From Podochytrium sp. JEL0797 (taxonomy: Eukaryota; Chytridiomycota; Chytridiomycetes; Chytridiales; Chytriomycetaceae): DNA of 11,012 nt. The notes beneath the pieces were generated by a model that was given only the letters and a program-made list of their open reading frames with translations, was not told the origin of the DNA and searched no databases. The stretch is taken from contig JADGJG010000912.1 in assembly GCA_027596195.1 (NCBI GenBank), forward strand, positions 1 to 11,012, read 5' to 3'. A program made the translations under genes and the position numbers. Each line of letters begins with the position of its first letter. Within the stretch, counting starts at the first letter, position 1. This document shows, piece by piece, positions 1 through 8,037 of this stretch.

Positions 1-59
1 CGCTTGACGGGAAGGGCGGGAGGGGAGCATGGACGGGTGGCGAAGGCGATGGGAGCCAT
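1..59 (-). CDS. Possible 5' end of a divergent gene, cut by the window edge
   Basis: The first 60 bases are GC-rich and then change abruptly to AT-rich DNA, as at a gene edge. On the minus strand an ATG at 59-57 opens a frame beginning MAPIAFATRPCSPPALPVK that stays open to the window edge. If real, this gene would be transcribed away from the transporter gene and share the intervening region as a divergent promoter. The alternative is a plus-strand C-terminus ending in a TAG at 61-63 (last residues GRVAKAMGAI). About 19 codons are too few to identify a family or to decide between the two readings. Confidence 0.25.
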   Translation of the reverse strand, partial: MAPIAFATRPCSPPALPVK

Positions 60-664
60 TTAGATTTTTCGATGCTTTTCTGGCTTCGAAAAGAAATTTC
101 TTTGCAATCTTGCATTCTTCCTGGTCATTTGCAATCAAAATGATTTGCAATGTGGTTGTGTGTCGTTTTCTCTATGTTGAGTGTCAAGTCATACCTTTTT
201 CAACACGCCGCCCTTCTCCAAGACACTTAAACCTTTTTTATTTTTGCAAAAAAACAGAAGAATTACAACACTCACAAACCTCTTTGCTGAATGGTGCCGT
301 AAATCCAGGGCTGCCCTGTCCTCATTCTTGCTGTACCCGTCTGCTGAGGCGACATGGTCAAGCCCTTGTCAGCCATTCAAAAAACATGATCAACGCCCTT
401 TTTCAAACCGCGTCTACTTGAATTCAAGCATGATGTATACGAAAGTGGCAAGGATAGTTCGTCTCCAGCGCCTGGATTCAATAAGATTTGAGAATTGAGG
501 GGGGGAGTGAGGTCGTTGGGTGGCACTTGACTTGGTTTGATTCCACTTTTACTTGAAATTACACTGGTTGTTATAAGGAGAGACGGGTGATTTTCGGGGT
601 GCCGGGTGAAATGATATACCCAAAAAAGGGACCCAAGGTTTGGGTTTGTTGGCGAAAAAAAAAC
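60..664. other. Intergenic region upstream of the transporter gene
   Basis: This stretch of about 600 bp has no supported gene. The open frames crossing it on both strands have no recognisable domain. It is AT-rich with many A and T runs, as expected for promoter and leader DNA. A weak TATA-like TTATAAGG lies at 571-578, about 90 bp before the preferred transporter start. A 12-bp palindrome (CTTGAATTCAAG, 417-428) is present with no known meaning. No tRNA-like T-arm was seen. Confidence 0.5.
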
Positions 665-2054
665 ATGCGACCATCCGACTCTGCTGTCCAGATGGAAACG
701 GGAGACACGGACGCCCTGCTTCCGGCACCTGCCACTACTTCCTCGGGAACCCACACTCCCGCCCTGCGCCGCCTGTACCGCCATGCCAAACACCTTGTGC
801 AGCTGGACTCGCCCGTCTTTCTCGTTGCAATGTACTTTCTGCTCAACCTGGGCATCACAATCTACAACAAGGTCATCCTCAAGTTCTTCCACTTCAACTT
901 CCCCTGGCTGCTCACTGCCATCCACTCGCTGCTGTCCTACGCTGGCTGCTTCCTCGCCTTCAAAGTCTTCAAATCCTCCTCCCCGACTATCCCGCTCACC
1001 TCGCGAAAGGACCAGCTCGCGGTCCTCCTCTTCAGCTTCCTGTATACCATCAACATTGCCGTTTCAAACATTTCCCTCAATATCGTGAGCCTGCCTTTCC
1101 ACCAGATTGTGCGAAGTACGAATCCCGCCGTCACCATTGCAATGGAGTACGTTCTTTTAGCAAAATGGCGGAACGGTGTTGGGATGGATGTGTTCATGTC
1201 GCTGTTTGTGGTGAGTTGGTTTTGTTTATTTCGAACGATTCCTCTCCCCAAAAGCTCTCGAGTGTCGAGACGGAATCGCTTATGCGTGGACATCATGAAT
1301 GATTCGATTCGAACGCGGGGGGAAGAGGCTTCGTTGATCCAATTCTGGAACAGCAACCCCCCCCCCCCCCCTGGTCATCTCGCCGGAAAAATTTATGGGC
1401 TCTTGCAACGAGGACCCCGAATTGGATTTTTCAAACCAAACACTAATCACCAAACATCAAACGCGTACTACGCATAAAAAGGTGATCTTTGGAGTCGGCC
1501 TCGCAACCCTCGGCGACTACGAATTCACCCTCCTCGGCTTTCTCATCACCTTCCTCGGCACAATCCTCTCATCTCTCAAAGGCATTTCCACGAATATCCT
1601 GCTGGCCGGTAACGGCCTCACCTTCCCGCCCCTCGAACTCCTCTACCGCATGTCGGGACTCTCGTTCCTGCAATGTCTCGCAATCAGTTACTCCACGGGA
1701 GAACTCGCGCGATTTGCCACGTTGATGGCGACCCTGCAGCAGGGAAGGGTCGAAGCTGGGGTCGAAGGACACGGAGTGATTGTGTGGTTGAACCCTGTGT
1801 GGCTCGTGCTCGCGCTCGGAGTGAACGGGACGATGGCGTTTTGGCTCAATTTTGTGAGTTTTAGCGCGAACAAGAAGGTTGGGGCGTTGAGTATCGCGGT
1901 GGCTGGGAATGTGAAGCAGGCAATGAGTTTGGGGCTGAGTGTGTGGATTTTCGGGTATGTGATTAGCGCGGTGAATGGGGTGGGGATTTTGTTGACGTTG
2001 GGTGGGGGCGCGTGGTATAGTATGATTGGGGTTGCCAAGAAGGCGAAGCAATAA
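665..2054 (+). CDS. Triose-phosphate-transporter (TPT/DMT) family membrane protein
   Basis: The product is predicted to be a multi-pass transporter of the TPT branch of the drug/metabolite transporter superfamily, which exchanges phosphorylated sugars or nucleotide-sugars, in fungi usually in Golgi or ER membranes. The substrate cannot be read from the sequence. Two exons are proposed: 665-1210 and 1482-2054. They are joined by a phase-0 intron with donor GTGAGT at 1211, acceptor AAAAAG ending at 1481, and a branch-point-like ACTAAT near 1442-1447. The result is 372 residues, normal for the family. Family-like stretches are LNLGITIYNKVIL in the first helix, the mid-protein PFHQIVRSTNPAVTI, LKGISTNILLAG, and the C-terminal NFVSFSANKKVGALSIAVAGN followed by hydrophobic helices. 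The polar N-terminus is about 40 residues. In-frame ATGs also occur at 611 and 692. I chose 665 for its A at -3 and because the residues before it look unlike coding sequence. Confidence 0.85.
1211..1481 (+). other. Intron of the transporter gene, with a 15-C run
   Basis: This 271-bp GT-AG intron is longer than most in the window. Its length is not a multiple of three, so retaining it shifts the frame and hits a stop at about 1475. It contains an uninterrupted run of 15 C at 1357-1371. Removing it joins MSLFV directly to VIFGVGLATLGDYEF, which reads as a continuous transporter helix pair. Confidence 0.8.
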
Positions 2055-2286
2055 GTGTTTAAATTTGTGTTCCTTATATATTTATTATTATTTTTCTCTC
2101 ATTCTGGAATTTTATAATTTTGGCGACGCGCGAGCAGACGACTTCTGCAACACCTTGACCGCCCCACACACAAATCCACACCGGTTTGGCCGCCCTGTCA
2201 ATTTCGTTTTCTGGCCCGAATTGTTCGAGAACCCATGGAGAACCCGTCAGTCATCTTTGATGAATAAGTAGATTTTCAAAAAAGGC

Positions 2287-2294
2287 TATAAATA
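2287..2294 (+). promoter_or_regulatory. TATA box of small-protein gene copy 1
   Basis: TATAAATA sits 68 bp before the ATG at 2355, inside a block (GGCTATAAATACG) that is repeated exactly in front of the second gene copy. Its retention in both copies while the DNA further upstream has diverged supports a functional core promoter. Confidence 0.75.
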
Positions 2295-2354
2295 CGATCC
2301 GTGATTCCGCGTCGCTCTCGCGTTCAAATTCGACACCCCGGGTACAAATTCACC

Positions 2355-2588
2355 ATGGCCCCCATTCCAATTGAAGTTTGGCCCATCGTCGGCATGATTG
2401 CCACAGCCTTGACCTTTGGCGTTTACGTCACACACAAGAAGATTACTACCGGCGAAGACCTGCGTCTCGGCTCCCGCGTATACGATGAGCACCACTGGGC
2501 GCACAGATTAGCCACCGATATGGGCAAGGAAGAGACTGCCGAAAAGAAAACGTTTGGCAACTTCTTCTACAAGCACATCAAGGATTAA
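2355..2588 (+). CDS. Small single-helix protein, B12D/MLRQ-like (copy 1)
   Basis: This 77-residue protein starts MAPIPIEVWPIVGMIATALT. The start has a strong context (ACCATGGCC). A hydrophobic segment at about residues 9-25 is a likely transmembrane helix, and the rest is a charged, soluble tail ending FGNFFYKHIKD. There is no cleavable signal. The short N-terminus, single helix, a following 'TTGEDLR'-type segment and a Tyr/His-rich tail resemble the B12D/MLRQ family (NDUFA4-like small mitochondrial inner-membrane proteins of complex I or IV). This is recognition by overall pattern rather than a decisive motif, so the function is tentative. There is no intron. The protein differs from copy 2 at four residues (I6, W9, V23, T61). 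An in-frame upward extension of the frame to 2301 lacks an ATG and overlaps the leader, so it was not used. Confidence 0.8.
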   Translation: MAPIPIEVWPIVGMIATALTFGVYVTHKKITTGEDLRLGSRVYDEHHWAHRLATDMGKEETAEKKTFGNFFYKHIKD

Positions 2589-2600
2589 ACGGGATTGGTC

Positions 2601-3096
2601 TCGTTGATTTCCTTCATTTTTTGTACACTTTCTCGTTCCTCTTATAATTGAAATAAAAAATCAAACAACGATTATGCTTGGAGACAACGATTTTTCTAAA
2701 TACATTGATAGAGATCGAAACGTTCTCAAAGGCACACGTGCTGGGTCTGCCATGCGATTTGGCGACAACGTGGAGGAAGAGGGAGGGAGAGGGAGCGGAG
2801 ATCACGTTGCACACAACAAGTCGGTTTTTGAATATGAGGACAATGTGAGGGATTGAAAGAAAATGCCCCCGCGACGTCCCGAAAGGTATTTAATTCTTTT
2901 CGCATTCTTTCTTTCATTTTCCTTTTGATAGATTAGTAAGAGGCGGCATCACCATGACACTTCGATAAAAAAGTGACTGGTGTTGACCGAAACGTCGAGT
3001 TTCGGACCTTTTCGCTGTCATCATGACTCCAACTGGGCTGAGACGTTTCCGCGAAATTTCATTTCCGTGAACAATGATGACAGCGGAGACGAAACG
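2601..3096. other. Spacer between the two duplicated genes
   Basis: The spacer holds the 3' UTR of copy 1 and the upstream region of copy 2. AATAAA at 2652-2657 is the likely polyadenylation signal of copy 1. Short open frames in the middle have a low-complexity Glu/Gly-rich translation and no family signal. An inverted repeat, CCGAAAC-GTCGA-GTTTCGG, lies at 2987-3005, about 100 bp before the second TATA box, and may be a factor-binding site. Confidence 0.6.
2652..2657 (+). terminator. Polyadenylation signal of copy 1
   Basis: AATAAA lies 64 bp after the stop codon of the first small-protein gene, in an AT-rich 3' UTR. The second copy has an AATAAA at an equivalent distance. Confidence 0.55.
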
Positions 3097-3101
3097 AAGG
3101 C

Positions 3102-3109
3102 TATAAATA
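3102..3109 (+). promoter_or_regulatory. TATA box of small-protein gene copy 2
   Basis: TATAAATA lies 79 bp before the ATG at 3181, in the same GGCTATAAATACG block as copy 1. Confidence 0.75.
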
Positions 3110-3180
3110 CGGGCCGTGATTCTGCGTCACTTTCCCGTTCAAAACAAACACCCCATACAAACAAGCCTTACTCATCCAAA

Positions 3181-3414
3181 ATGGCCCCCATCCCACTTGA
3201 AGTTTACCCCATCGTCGGCATGATTGCCACCGCCTTGACCTTTGGCGCTTACGTCACGCACAAGAAGATCACTACCGGAGAAGACCTGCGTCTCGGCTCC
3301 CGCGTATACGACGAACACCACTGGGCTCACCGATTGGCCACCGATATGGGCAAGGAAGAGTCTGCCGAAAAGAAAACGTTTGGCAACTTCTTCTACAAGC
3401 ACATCAAGGATTAA
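3181..3414 (+). CDS. Small single-helix protein, B12D/MLRQ-like (copy 2)
   Basis: This is the paralogue of the gene at 2355-2588, also 77 residues, with the changes I6L, W9Y, V23A and T61S. The predicted helix at residues 9-25 and the whole charged tail are kept, so both copies look functional. About 11 silent against four conservative replacement changes points to purifying selection since the duplication. The start is the ATG in AAAATGGCC. The frame runs open upstream to 2980 but crosses the TATA box, so that extension is not coding. The assignment to the B12D/MLRQ family of small mitochondrial membrane proteins is tentative, as for copy 1. Confidence 0.8.
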   Translation: MAPIPLEVYPIVGMIATALTFGAYVTHKKITTGEDLRLGSRVYDEHHWAHRLATDMGKEESAEKKTFGNFFYKHIKD

Positions 3415-3479
3415 ACGGGATTGGTCCCCGCTGATTTCCTTTTAATTTTGTACATTTTTCTCTTCCCAACCTCTTAAAA

Positions 3480-3485
3480 AATAAA
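3480..3485 (+). terminator. Polyadenylation signal of copy 2
   Basis: AATAAA lies 65 bp after the stop codon of the second small-protein gene, matching the placement in copy 1. Confidence 0.55.
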
Positions 3486-3607
3486 AACCGTAGTTTGTTT
3501 ATCCGCAGTGACATAATAATTTCGGTATTCTTTCTCCACTTCATTACGTCAGAAAAAGAAAAAGGAGTCCGAAACAGCGCAACAAACAAGAATTTTCTTA
3601 AATTCAA

Positions 3608-3614
3608 TATAAAT
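3608..3614 (+). promoter_or_regulatory. TATA box of the Ala/Pro-rich protein gene
   Basis: TATAAAT lies 51 bp upstream of the ATG at 3659 in AT-rich DNA. The position suits a fungal core promoter with a short leader. Confidence 0.5.
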
Positions 3615-3658
3615 GTGAAGGAATGAGAAATTCCCTCTGAATACATTTTGCATATATC

Positions 3659-5452
3659 ATGGTCTCAACACGCGTTATTCTCCTGGCCATTTCTCTGGCT
3701 GCCACATCCGCCATTGCAGCCCCTGCCGATACCTTAATGGGTGCTCCTCCTTTTGCACCACTCAACGCACCACTCAACGCAGGTGCCCTTGCCGCCCCGG
3801 CTAACCCACTTGCTGGAATTGCTCCTGGCGTTGCGCCACTTGGCGCAGGAGCCCTTGCCGCCCCGGCTAATCCGCTTGCAGCCATTCCTCCCGCCATTGC
3901 TCCCCTTGCCGGCGCTGCACTTGCACCACTTGACGCAGGTGTTGCTGCCATTGCCCCCCTTGCCGGCGCTGCTCTTGCACCACTTGGCGCAGGTGTTGCG
4001 GCCATTGCTCCTACTATTGCTCCCGCTGCCGGCGCTGCTCTTGCACCACTTGGAGCAGGTGCCCTTGCCGCTCCAGCTAACCCACTTGCTGGAATTGCTC
4101 CAGCCATTGCGCCACTTGGCGCCGGTGCGCCTGCCCTCCCAGGCGTCCCAATTGCTCCCGCTGGTCCTGCCTTTCCACCAGTAAATTTCTTTCCTATCTC
4201 GAACGGCGCTGTTAACGGCGCTGCTCCTGCACCAGCTGGCGCAGGCGCGCTTGCCCTCCCAGGAGTCCCAATTGCCCCCGCTGCTCCTGCCTCTCCACCA
4301 GTAAATTTTTTTCCTCTCTCGAACGGCGCTGCTCCGCCACAGGTTGGCGCAGGTGCACTTCCCGTTCCAGCGAACCCACTTGCAGCCATTCCTCCTGCCA
4401 TTGCTCCCCTTGCCGGCGCTGCTCTTGCACCACTAGGCACCGCTTCCCCTGCTGCACAGCTTGGAGGCACGGCTTTTGCCCCCCCAGCCGCCGCTGGCGC
4501 GCCTGTCATCCAAGGAATAACTAATCCACTCGCCGCTGCCGCTCCTGCTCCTCCAGCACCAGCGCTGGCTGCCCCCGCCGGCGGTCTTGCAGGTGCAGCT
4601 GCTGCCGGTGGAGTTGGCGCTGCTGCCCCCTTCAATGTCGCTGCTATGGACCTCGCTCTTGCTCCTCCTTCCACTTCTGCCGTTCCCGCGGCCGGAATAC
4701 TTGCTGCACCACCCGCTGTAAAGGCCCCAGCTGCTCCTGTCATCGCGGCAAACAACGCAGCTGTGCCACTCGCCCCTCTCGGTGCTCCTGCCATCGCTGC
4801 ACCCGTTAACAACGCAGCTATGCCTGTCGCCCCTGTAGCTCCGGCCTTTCCTGCCCAAATCGTTGCTCCAGTCGTCGCGGCCCCGTCTTACAAAGCCCCA
4901 GCTCCTTACCAGGCTCCACCTGCTCCAGTCCAAAACGTTCTGCCTGTGGTTAACAAGCCCGCCGCCGCCGCCGCCGCATACCAAGCTCCACCTGCACCGG
5001 TCCAAAACGTACTGCCTGTGGTGAACACGCCTGCTCCTGCCGTTTACCAAGCTCCACCCCCTACATACAATGGTGCTGCCGCATACGCAACCCCTGTCGT
5101 TCCTGCTGCGTACCAAGCGCCACCCCCCGCATACACCAGTGTCTCCCCCGCTGTAACCACTCCGGGGAAATGCAACTACGGTCCGGCCGCGGCAGGATAC
5201 GCTAGCACGCCATCTACGCCGACCACGGGAACTGCCATTAAGAGCTCTTCCACCACCCCGGCGACATCGGCTTCTACCACCAAGTCGGCCATGGCCGCGA
5301 CCTACGCGACAACGTCGATCGCGTATGTTCCGATCATCACTTCTCCTGCTGTGACCGGGCCGCCATCTAACGCGTATACTGGTGCGGGTGGGAGATCCAC
5401 GGGGAAGCTGTCCATGGCGATTCTCTGTTTGGCGCTTGTGACCTTGTTTTGA
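3659..5452 (+). CDS. Repetitive Ala/Pro-rich secreted protein, probably GPI-anchored
   Basis: The 597-residue protein comes from a single uninterrupted exon. Residues 1-20 form a signal peptide (hydrophobic core VILLAISLAATSAIA, likely cleaved before APAD). The last 15 residues (KLSMAILCLALVTLF) are a hydrophobic tail preceded by small residues (TGAGGRSTG), the pattern of a GPI-attachment signal. Between them the protein is dominated by Ala and Pro with degenerate repeats. 'NPLA(G/A)I(A/P)P' blocks recur near residues 49, 71, 141 and 239. A 24-residue block starting PGVPIAPA recurs at 161-184 and 201-224. YQAPPAPVQNVLPVVN occurs at 417-432 and 441-456, and further YQAPPP motifs lie near 463 and 485. 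A Ser/Thr-rich stretch at about 515-565 could be O-glycosylated. The mature part has one cysteine (C505). The likely role is a cell-wall or surface structural or adhesive protein. No enzymatic domain is visible and I do not recognise a named family. Confidence 0.85.
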   Translation: MVSTRVILLAISLAATSAIAAPADTLMGAPPFAPLNAPLNAGALAAPANPLAGIAPGVAPLGAGALAAPANPLAAIPPAIAPLAGAALAPLDAGVAAIAPLAGAALAPLGAGVAAIAPTIAPAAGAALAPLGAGALAAPANPLAGIAPAIAPLGAGAPALPGVPIAPAGPAFPPVNFFPISNGAVNGAAPAPAGAGALALPGVPIAPAAPASPPVNFFPLSNGAAPPQVGAGALPVPANPLAAIPPAIAPLAGAALAPLGTASPAAQLGGTAFAPPAAAGAPVIQGITNPLAAAAPAPPAPALAAPAGGLAGAAAAGGVGAAAPFNVAAMDLALAPPSTSAVPAAGILAAPPAVKAPAAPVIAANNAAVPLAPLGAPAIAAPVNNAAMPVAPVAPAFPAQIVAPVVAAPSYKAPAPYQAPPAPVQNVLPVVNKPAAAAAAYQAPPAPVQNVLPVVNTPAPAVYQAPPPTYNGAAAYATPVVPAAYQAPPPAYTSVSPAVTTPGKCNYGPAAAGYASTPSTPTTGTAIKSSSTTPATSASTTKSAMAATYATTSIAYVPIITSPAVTGPPSNAYTGAGGRSTGKLSMAILCLALVTLF

Positions 5453-5613
5453 TGTTCCTAGGCATTATTTATTCTTTTCTCTTTCGATCATTTTCAGCCT
5501 ATTTAATTTAACGAAAATATATCAATGAGTATATGATCTAATTTGCTTTATCTTTGATTGTTGGCACAAACTCTTATGGTGCTTGTTTGGTTTGGTTTTT
5601 GTTTTCGAAAAAG

Positions 5614-8020
5614 ATGTGCGGAATCCTCTTCCGCCTTGGACTCCAACGTCCTGCCACCTTCGGCGCCTTGGCAACATCCCAAGAACCTCTTCGCATCTCA
5701 TCAACCACGATCCCTTCTCTATGGGATCATCTCGTGATGCTCGTAGGCAGACGAGGCCCCGATTCCCAAAAGGCGATCGATTGGCCCGTTCCTTCGTCTC
5801 CAACCTCCATGCACGCTTCCCTCTTCTCTTCTGTCTTGCATCTGAGAGGAATGGATACCGTTGCTCAGCCGTTGACTGATCCTGCGACTGGTTCCCTGTT
5901 TTGCTGGAACGGCGAGCTCTTTTCGGAAGCCTCTGGATTGCAGGTGATGATCACAGTTTCCCGCCACTGGACCCGCTCGATCCTTAAAACGGTGTGACCC
6001 AGATTCCGCCAGAAGCTTGCGATACGCACGTTTTGTTTGACCGGATATTCAACGCCGAACCGCGACTGGATCGAATCGCTTTTCAAACCTCGCTTCTCAC
6101 GACCTTGTCGACGCTGCGTGGGCCTTGGGCTATTCTCGTGTACCACGCACCCACATCCACGCTGTATTTTGGCCGCGATGTGTTGGGGAGACGGTCGCTC
6201 GTGATGCATTTCCCGAGTGTGGAGGAATCTGCGTTCTGGATCTCTTCGGTTGCTGGGTGTATTGAGGAACGATCTGATTCGGTGGCGGAGAATGGGGGAG
6301 CTGATGATGCCTCTGAAGCTTCGAACGACCAAGATTTTTGGTGGGGCGACGCGGATGGGTTTTGGCACGAAGTTCCTGCGAATGGGATATATTCCGTCTG
6401 TTTGAAGAATGTGGACTTGTCTGCTGGGAAGGAGGTGGAAGCTGATGTTTTTTTGGATCCCGTCGTTGGAGACTGATTCTTTTGAATTTTTGTTGGGCAG
6501 GACTTCAAGCGACATCTCGTTCATCATCCGTGGATCTTGGACGCTGAATCAAGCGATAGTGCAATGCTCGTAAGCTTCTATCCTTCTTGCATTTTATCGA
6601 ATCTCCACGCAATAACGTTGCCGTATTGCAGGCGCCACCCACAAACTCGATTCTCAACAAGTCGATCCCAATTTCTTCCGATCTATCATCATACGATCAA
6701 CTCACAAACGCGTCGGAATCAGTCGAAATCCCAGATCCCGCGACCGAAGCCTCCCGCACGGCTCTCCGCGATTTCTCGAACTTGCTTTCCGAATCCGTGT
6801 CAGCCCGCGTGCAAACCATCACGCAACAAGCCCAAATGCATCAAACTGATCCAGAACCGTTGGCAGTCTTGTTTTCTGGAGGACTCGATTGCATGGTCCT
6901 CGCCGCGTTTGCGGCCAAACATTTGCCGACAGGTTCTTGCATCGATTTGCTCAACGTTGCGTTTGACAATCCGAGAGTCCGGAAAGCGGCTGCAGAAGCG
7001 GCCGTTGTCAAGGTCAAGAAGGAGAAGAAGACTGGCAAGAAGCAACACGGTGTCAAAACGAGACCATCCGTCGAACGCGATCCTGTTCTCGCGGTTGAAG
7101 ACCCCGTTCCTGCATCTCGCGTTGAGGCTTCACCGCCTCCAACATCTAGCGGGAGTGGCTATCCATCCCACTTGTTTGCTGTACCCGATCGCAAAACCGG
7201 GTTGAAGGGATTCGACGAGCTCAAGCGAACGTATCCGGACATTGCTTGGCGCTTTGTGGAGATTGATATCGAGTTTGAAGAGGCGCAAGAAACGAAAGCA
7301 TGGATTATGGGACTCGTGTGTCCTTTGGAAAGCGTGATGGATTTGGTACGCGCTTGCTTGAAGCCCCCGTCGCTTGTTGGTGTACTCACGTATTTGATTG
7401 AAATAGAGCATCGCCATGGCATTTTGGTTTGCAGCGCGAGGTCGCGGTGCATTCATTAATGATGCGGGGGTGAGCTGGTATTTTTCATGGCTTCGTTCTC
7501 ATTATTCGTGTTGTAGGAACGCGTTCCTTACGAAACCACAGCCAAAGTACTGCTGAGCGGACTCGGTGCTGACGAACAGCTTGGAGGTACGGTTCAAACT
7601 CGTTATGGTTGCAGACACGGCGTTTATTTTCCCCAACAAACAGGATACAATCGCCATCGAAAGCATTTTGACATTTCAAGCTGGACGGGACTCCTTTCCG
7701 AACTCCAAAAAGACGTGTCTCGAATCAGCAAAAGGAACCTCGGTCGAGACGACCGCATCGTCAGCGACCACGGCCGAGAAATTCGTTTCCCGTACTTGTC
7801 CGAAGCCGTGATTTCGTTCCTGTCTGCGGTGCCTGTGCAGATCAAGACTGATCCGCGATTGGGGCGGGGTGTGGGAGACAAGTTGTTGTTGCGGCAGATG
7901 GCGGTCTCGCTCGGGTTGGGACGGGCGAGTTTGGAAGTCAAGCGCGCAGTTCAGTTTGGCGCGCGGACGGCCAAGATGATTGATGGACGGGAAAAGGGGA
8001 CCATGGGCGTGTCTGTTTGA
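5614..8020 (+). CDS. Asparagine synthetase domain-containing protein (ASNSD1 family), seven exons
   Basis: A class II glutamine amidotransferase domain is followed by an asparagine-synthase-like PP-loop ATPase domain. The biochemical role of the family (human ASNSD1, yeast YML096W) is not well defined. Proposed exons: 5614-5943, 6003-6434, 6501-6569, 6632-7345, 7407-7469, 7517-7586, 7644-8020 (684 residues). Introns are GT-AG, 47-66 bp. The start MCGI supplies the N-terminal nucleophile Cys2. Further glutaminase marks are GRRGPDS, VLHLRGM, FCWNGELF, CDTHVLF, YFGRDVLGRRSL and the family-specific FWHEVPANGIYS. The synthetase domain has LFSGGLDCMVL (about 358-367), AVPDRKTG, FWFAARGRG, LLSGLGADEQLGGYNRHR, ISKRNLGRDDR, DHGREIRFP and KRAVQFGARTAKM. 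A Lys-rich then Pro-rich insertion follows the PP-loop. Odd points: the usual PP-loop serine is cysteine (codon 6890-6892), and the exon 2 donor is uncertain (GTGGAA at 6435 preferred; 6447, 6462 and 6465 also keep frame). Confidence 0.9.
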
Positions 8021-8031
8021 CTTGTTCTAAT

Positions 8032-8037
8032 AATAAA
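8032..8037 (+). terminator. Polyadenylation signal of the ASNSD1-family gene
   Basis: AATAAA lies 12 bp after the TGA at 8018-8020. It is close to the stop but is the only canonical hexamer before the TOM40 leader. Confidence 0.45.

Larger units (their letters stand above)
2282..2600 (+). repeat. Tandem duplication, copy 1 (promoter + CDS + 3' UTR start)
   Basis: This is the first copy of a direct duplication whose second copy lies at 3097-3426. Both copies begin with AAGGCTATAAATACG, share most of the leader, carry the same 234-bp reading frame, and end with the same ACGGGATTGGTC after the stop codon. Similarity fades outside these limits. The start-to-start spacing of the two ATGs is 826 bp. 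Confidence 0.9.
3097..3426 (+). repeat. Tandem duplication, copy 2 (promoter + CDS + 3' UTR start)
   Basis: This is the second copy of the unit at 2282-2600. By hand count the reading frames differ at about 15 of 234 bases, mostly silent. The leader is about 11 bp longer than in copy 1. Confidence 0.9.

Noticed and set aside
417..428. 12-bp palindrome CTTGAATTCAAG
   Set aside because: Short palindromes like this occur by chance. No second copy or nearby context was found to give it meaning.
377..925. 182-codon minus-strand frame overlapping the transporter start
   Set aside because: It is antisense to a well-supported conserved exon and its translation resembles no family.
1300..1325. Possible tRNA T-arm-like sequence (GATTCGATTCGAAC) in the transporter intron
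   Set aside because: No cloverleaf, acceptor stem or anticodon arm could be paired around it.
2674..2856. 60-codon open frame in the spacer between duplicates
   Set aside because: Low-complexity Glu/Gly-rich translation with no family signal, lying downstream of a polyadenylation signal.
2980..3180. In-frame upstream extension of small-protein copy 2
   Set aside because: It crosses the TATA box and leader, is not shared with copy 1, and copy 1 starts at the equivalent ATG.
3604..4812. Long (402-codon) antisense open frame opposite the Ala/Pro-rich gene
   Set aside because: Its Ala/Gly/Pro-rich translation mirrors the repetitive GC-rich sense codons, with no domain and no promoter. The sense frame has a signal peptide and a GPI tail.
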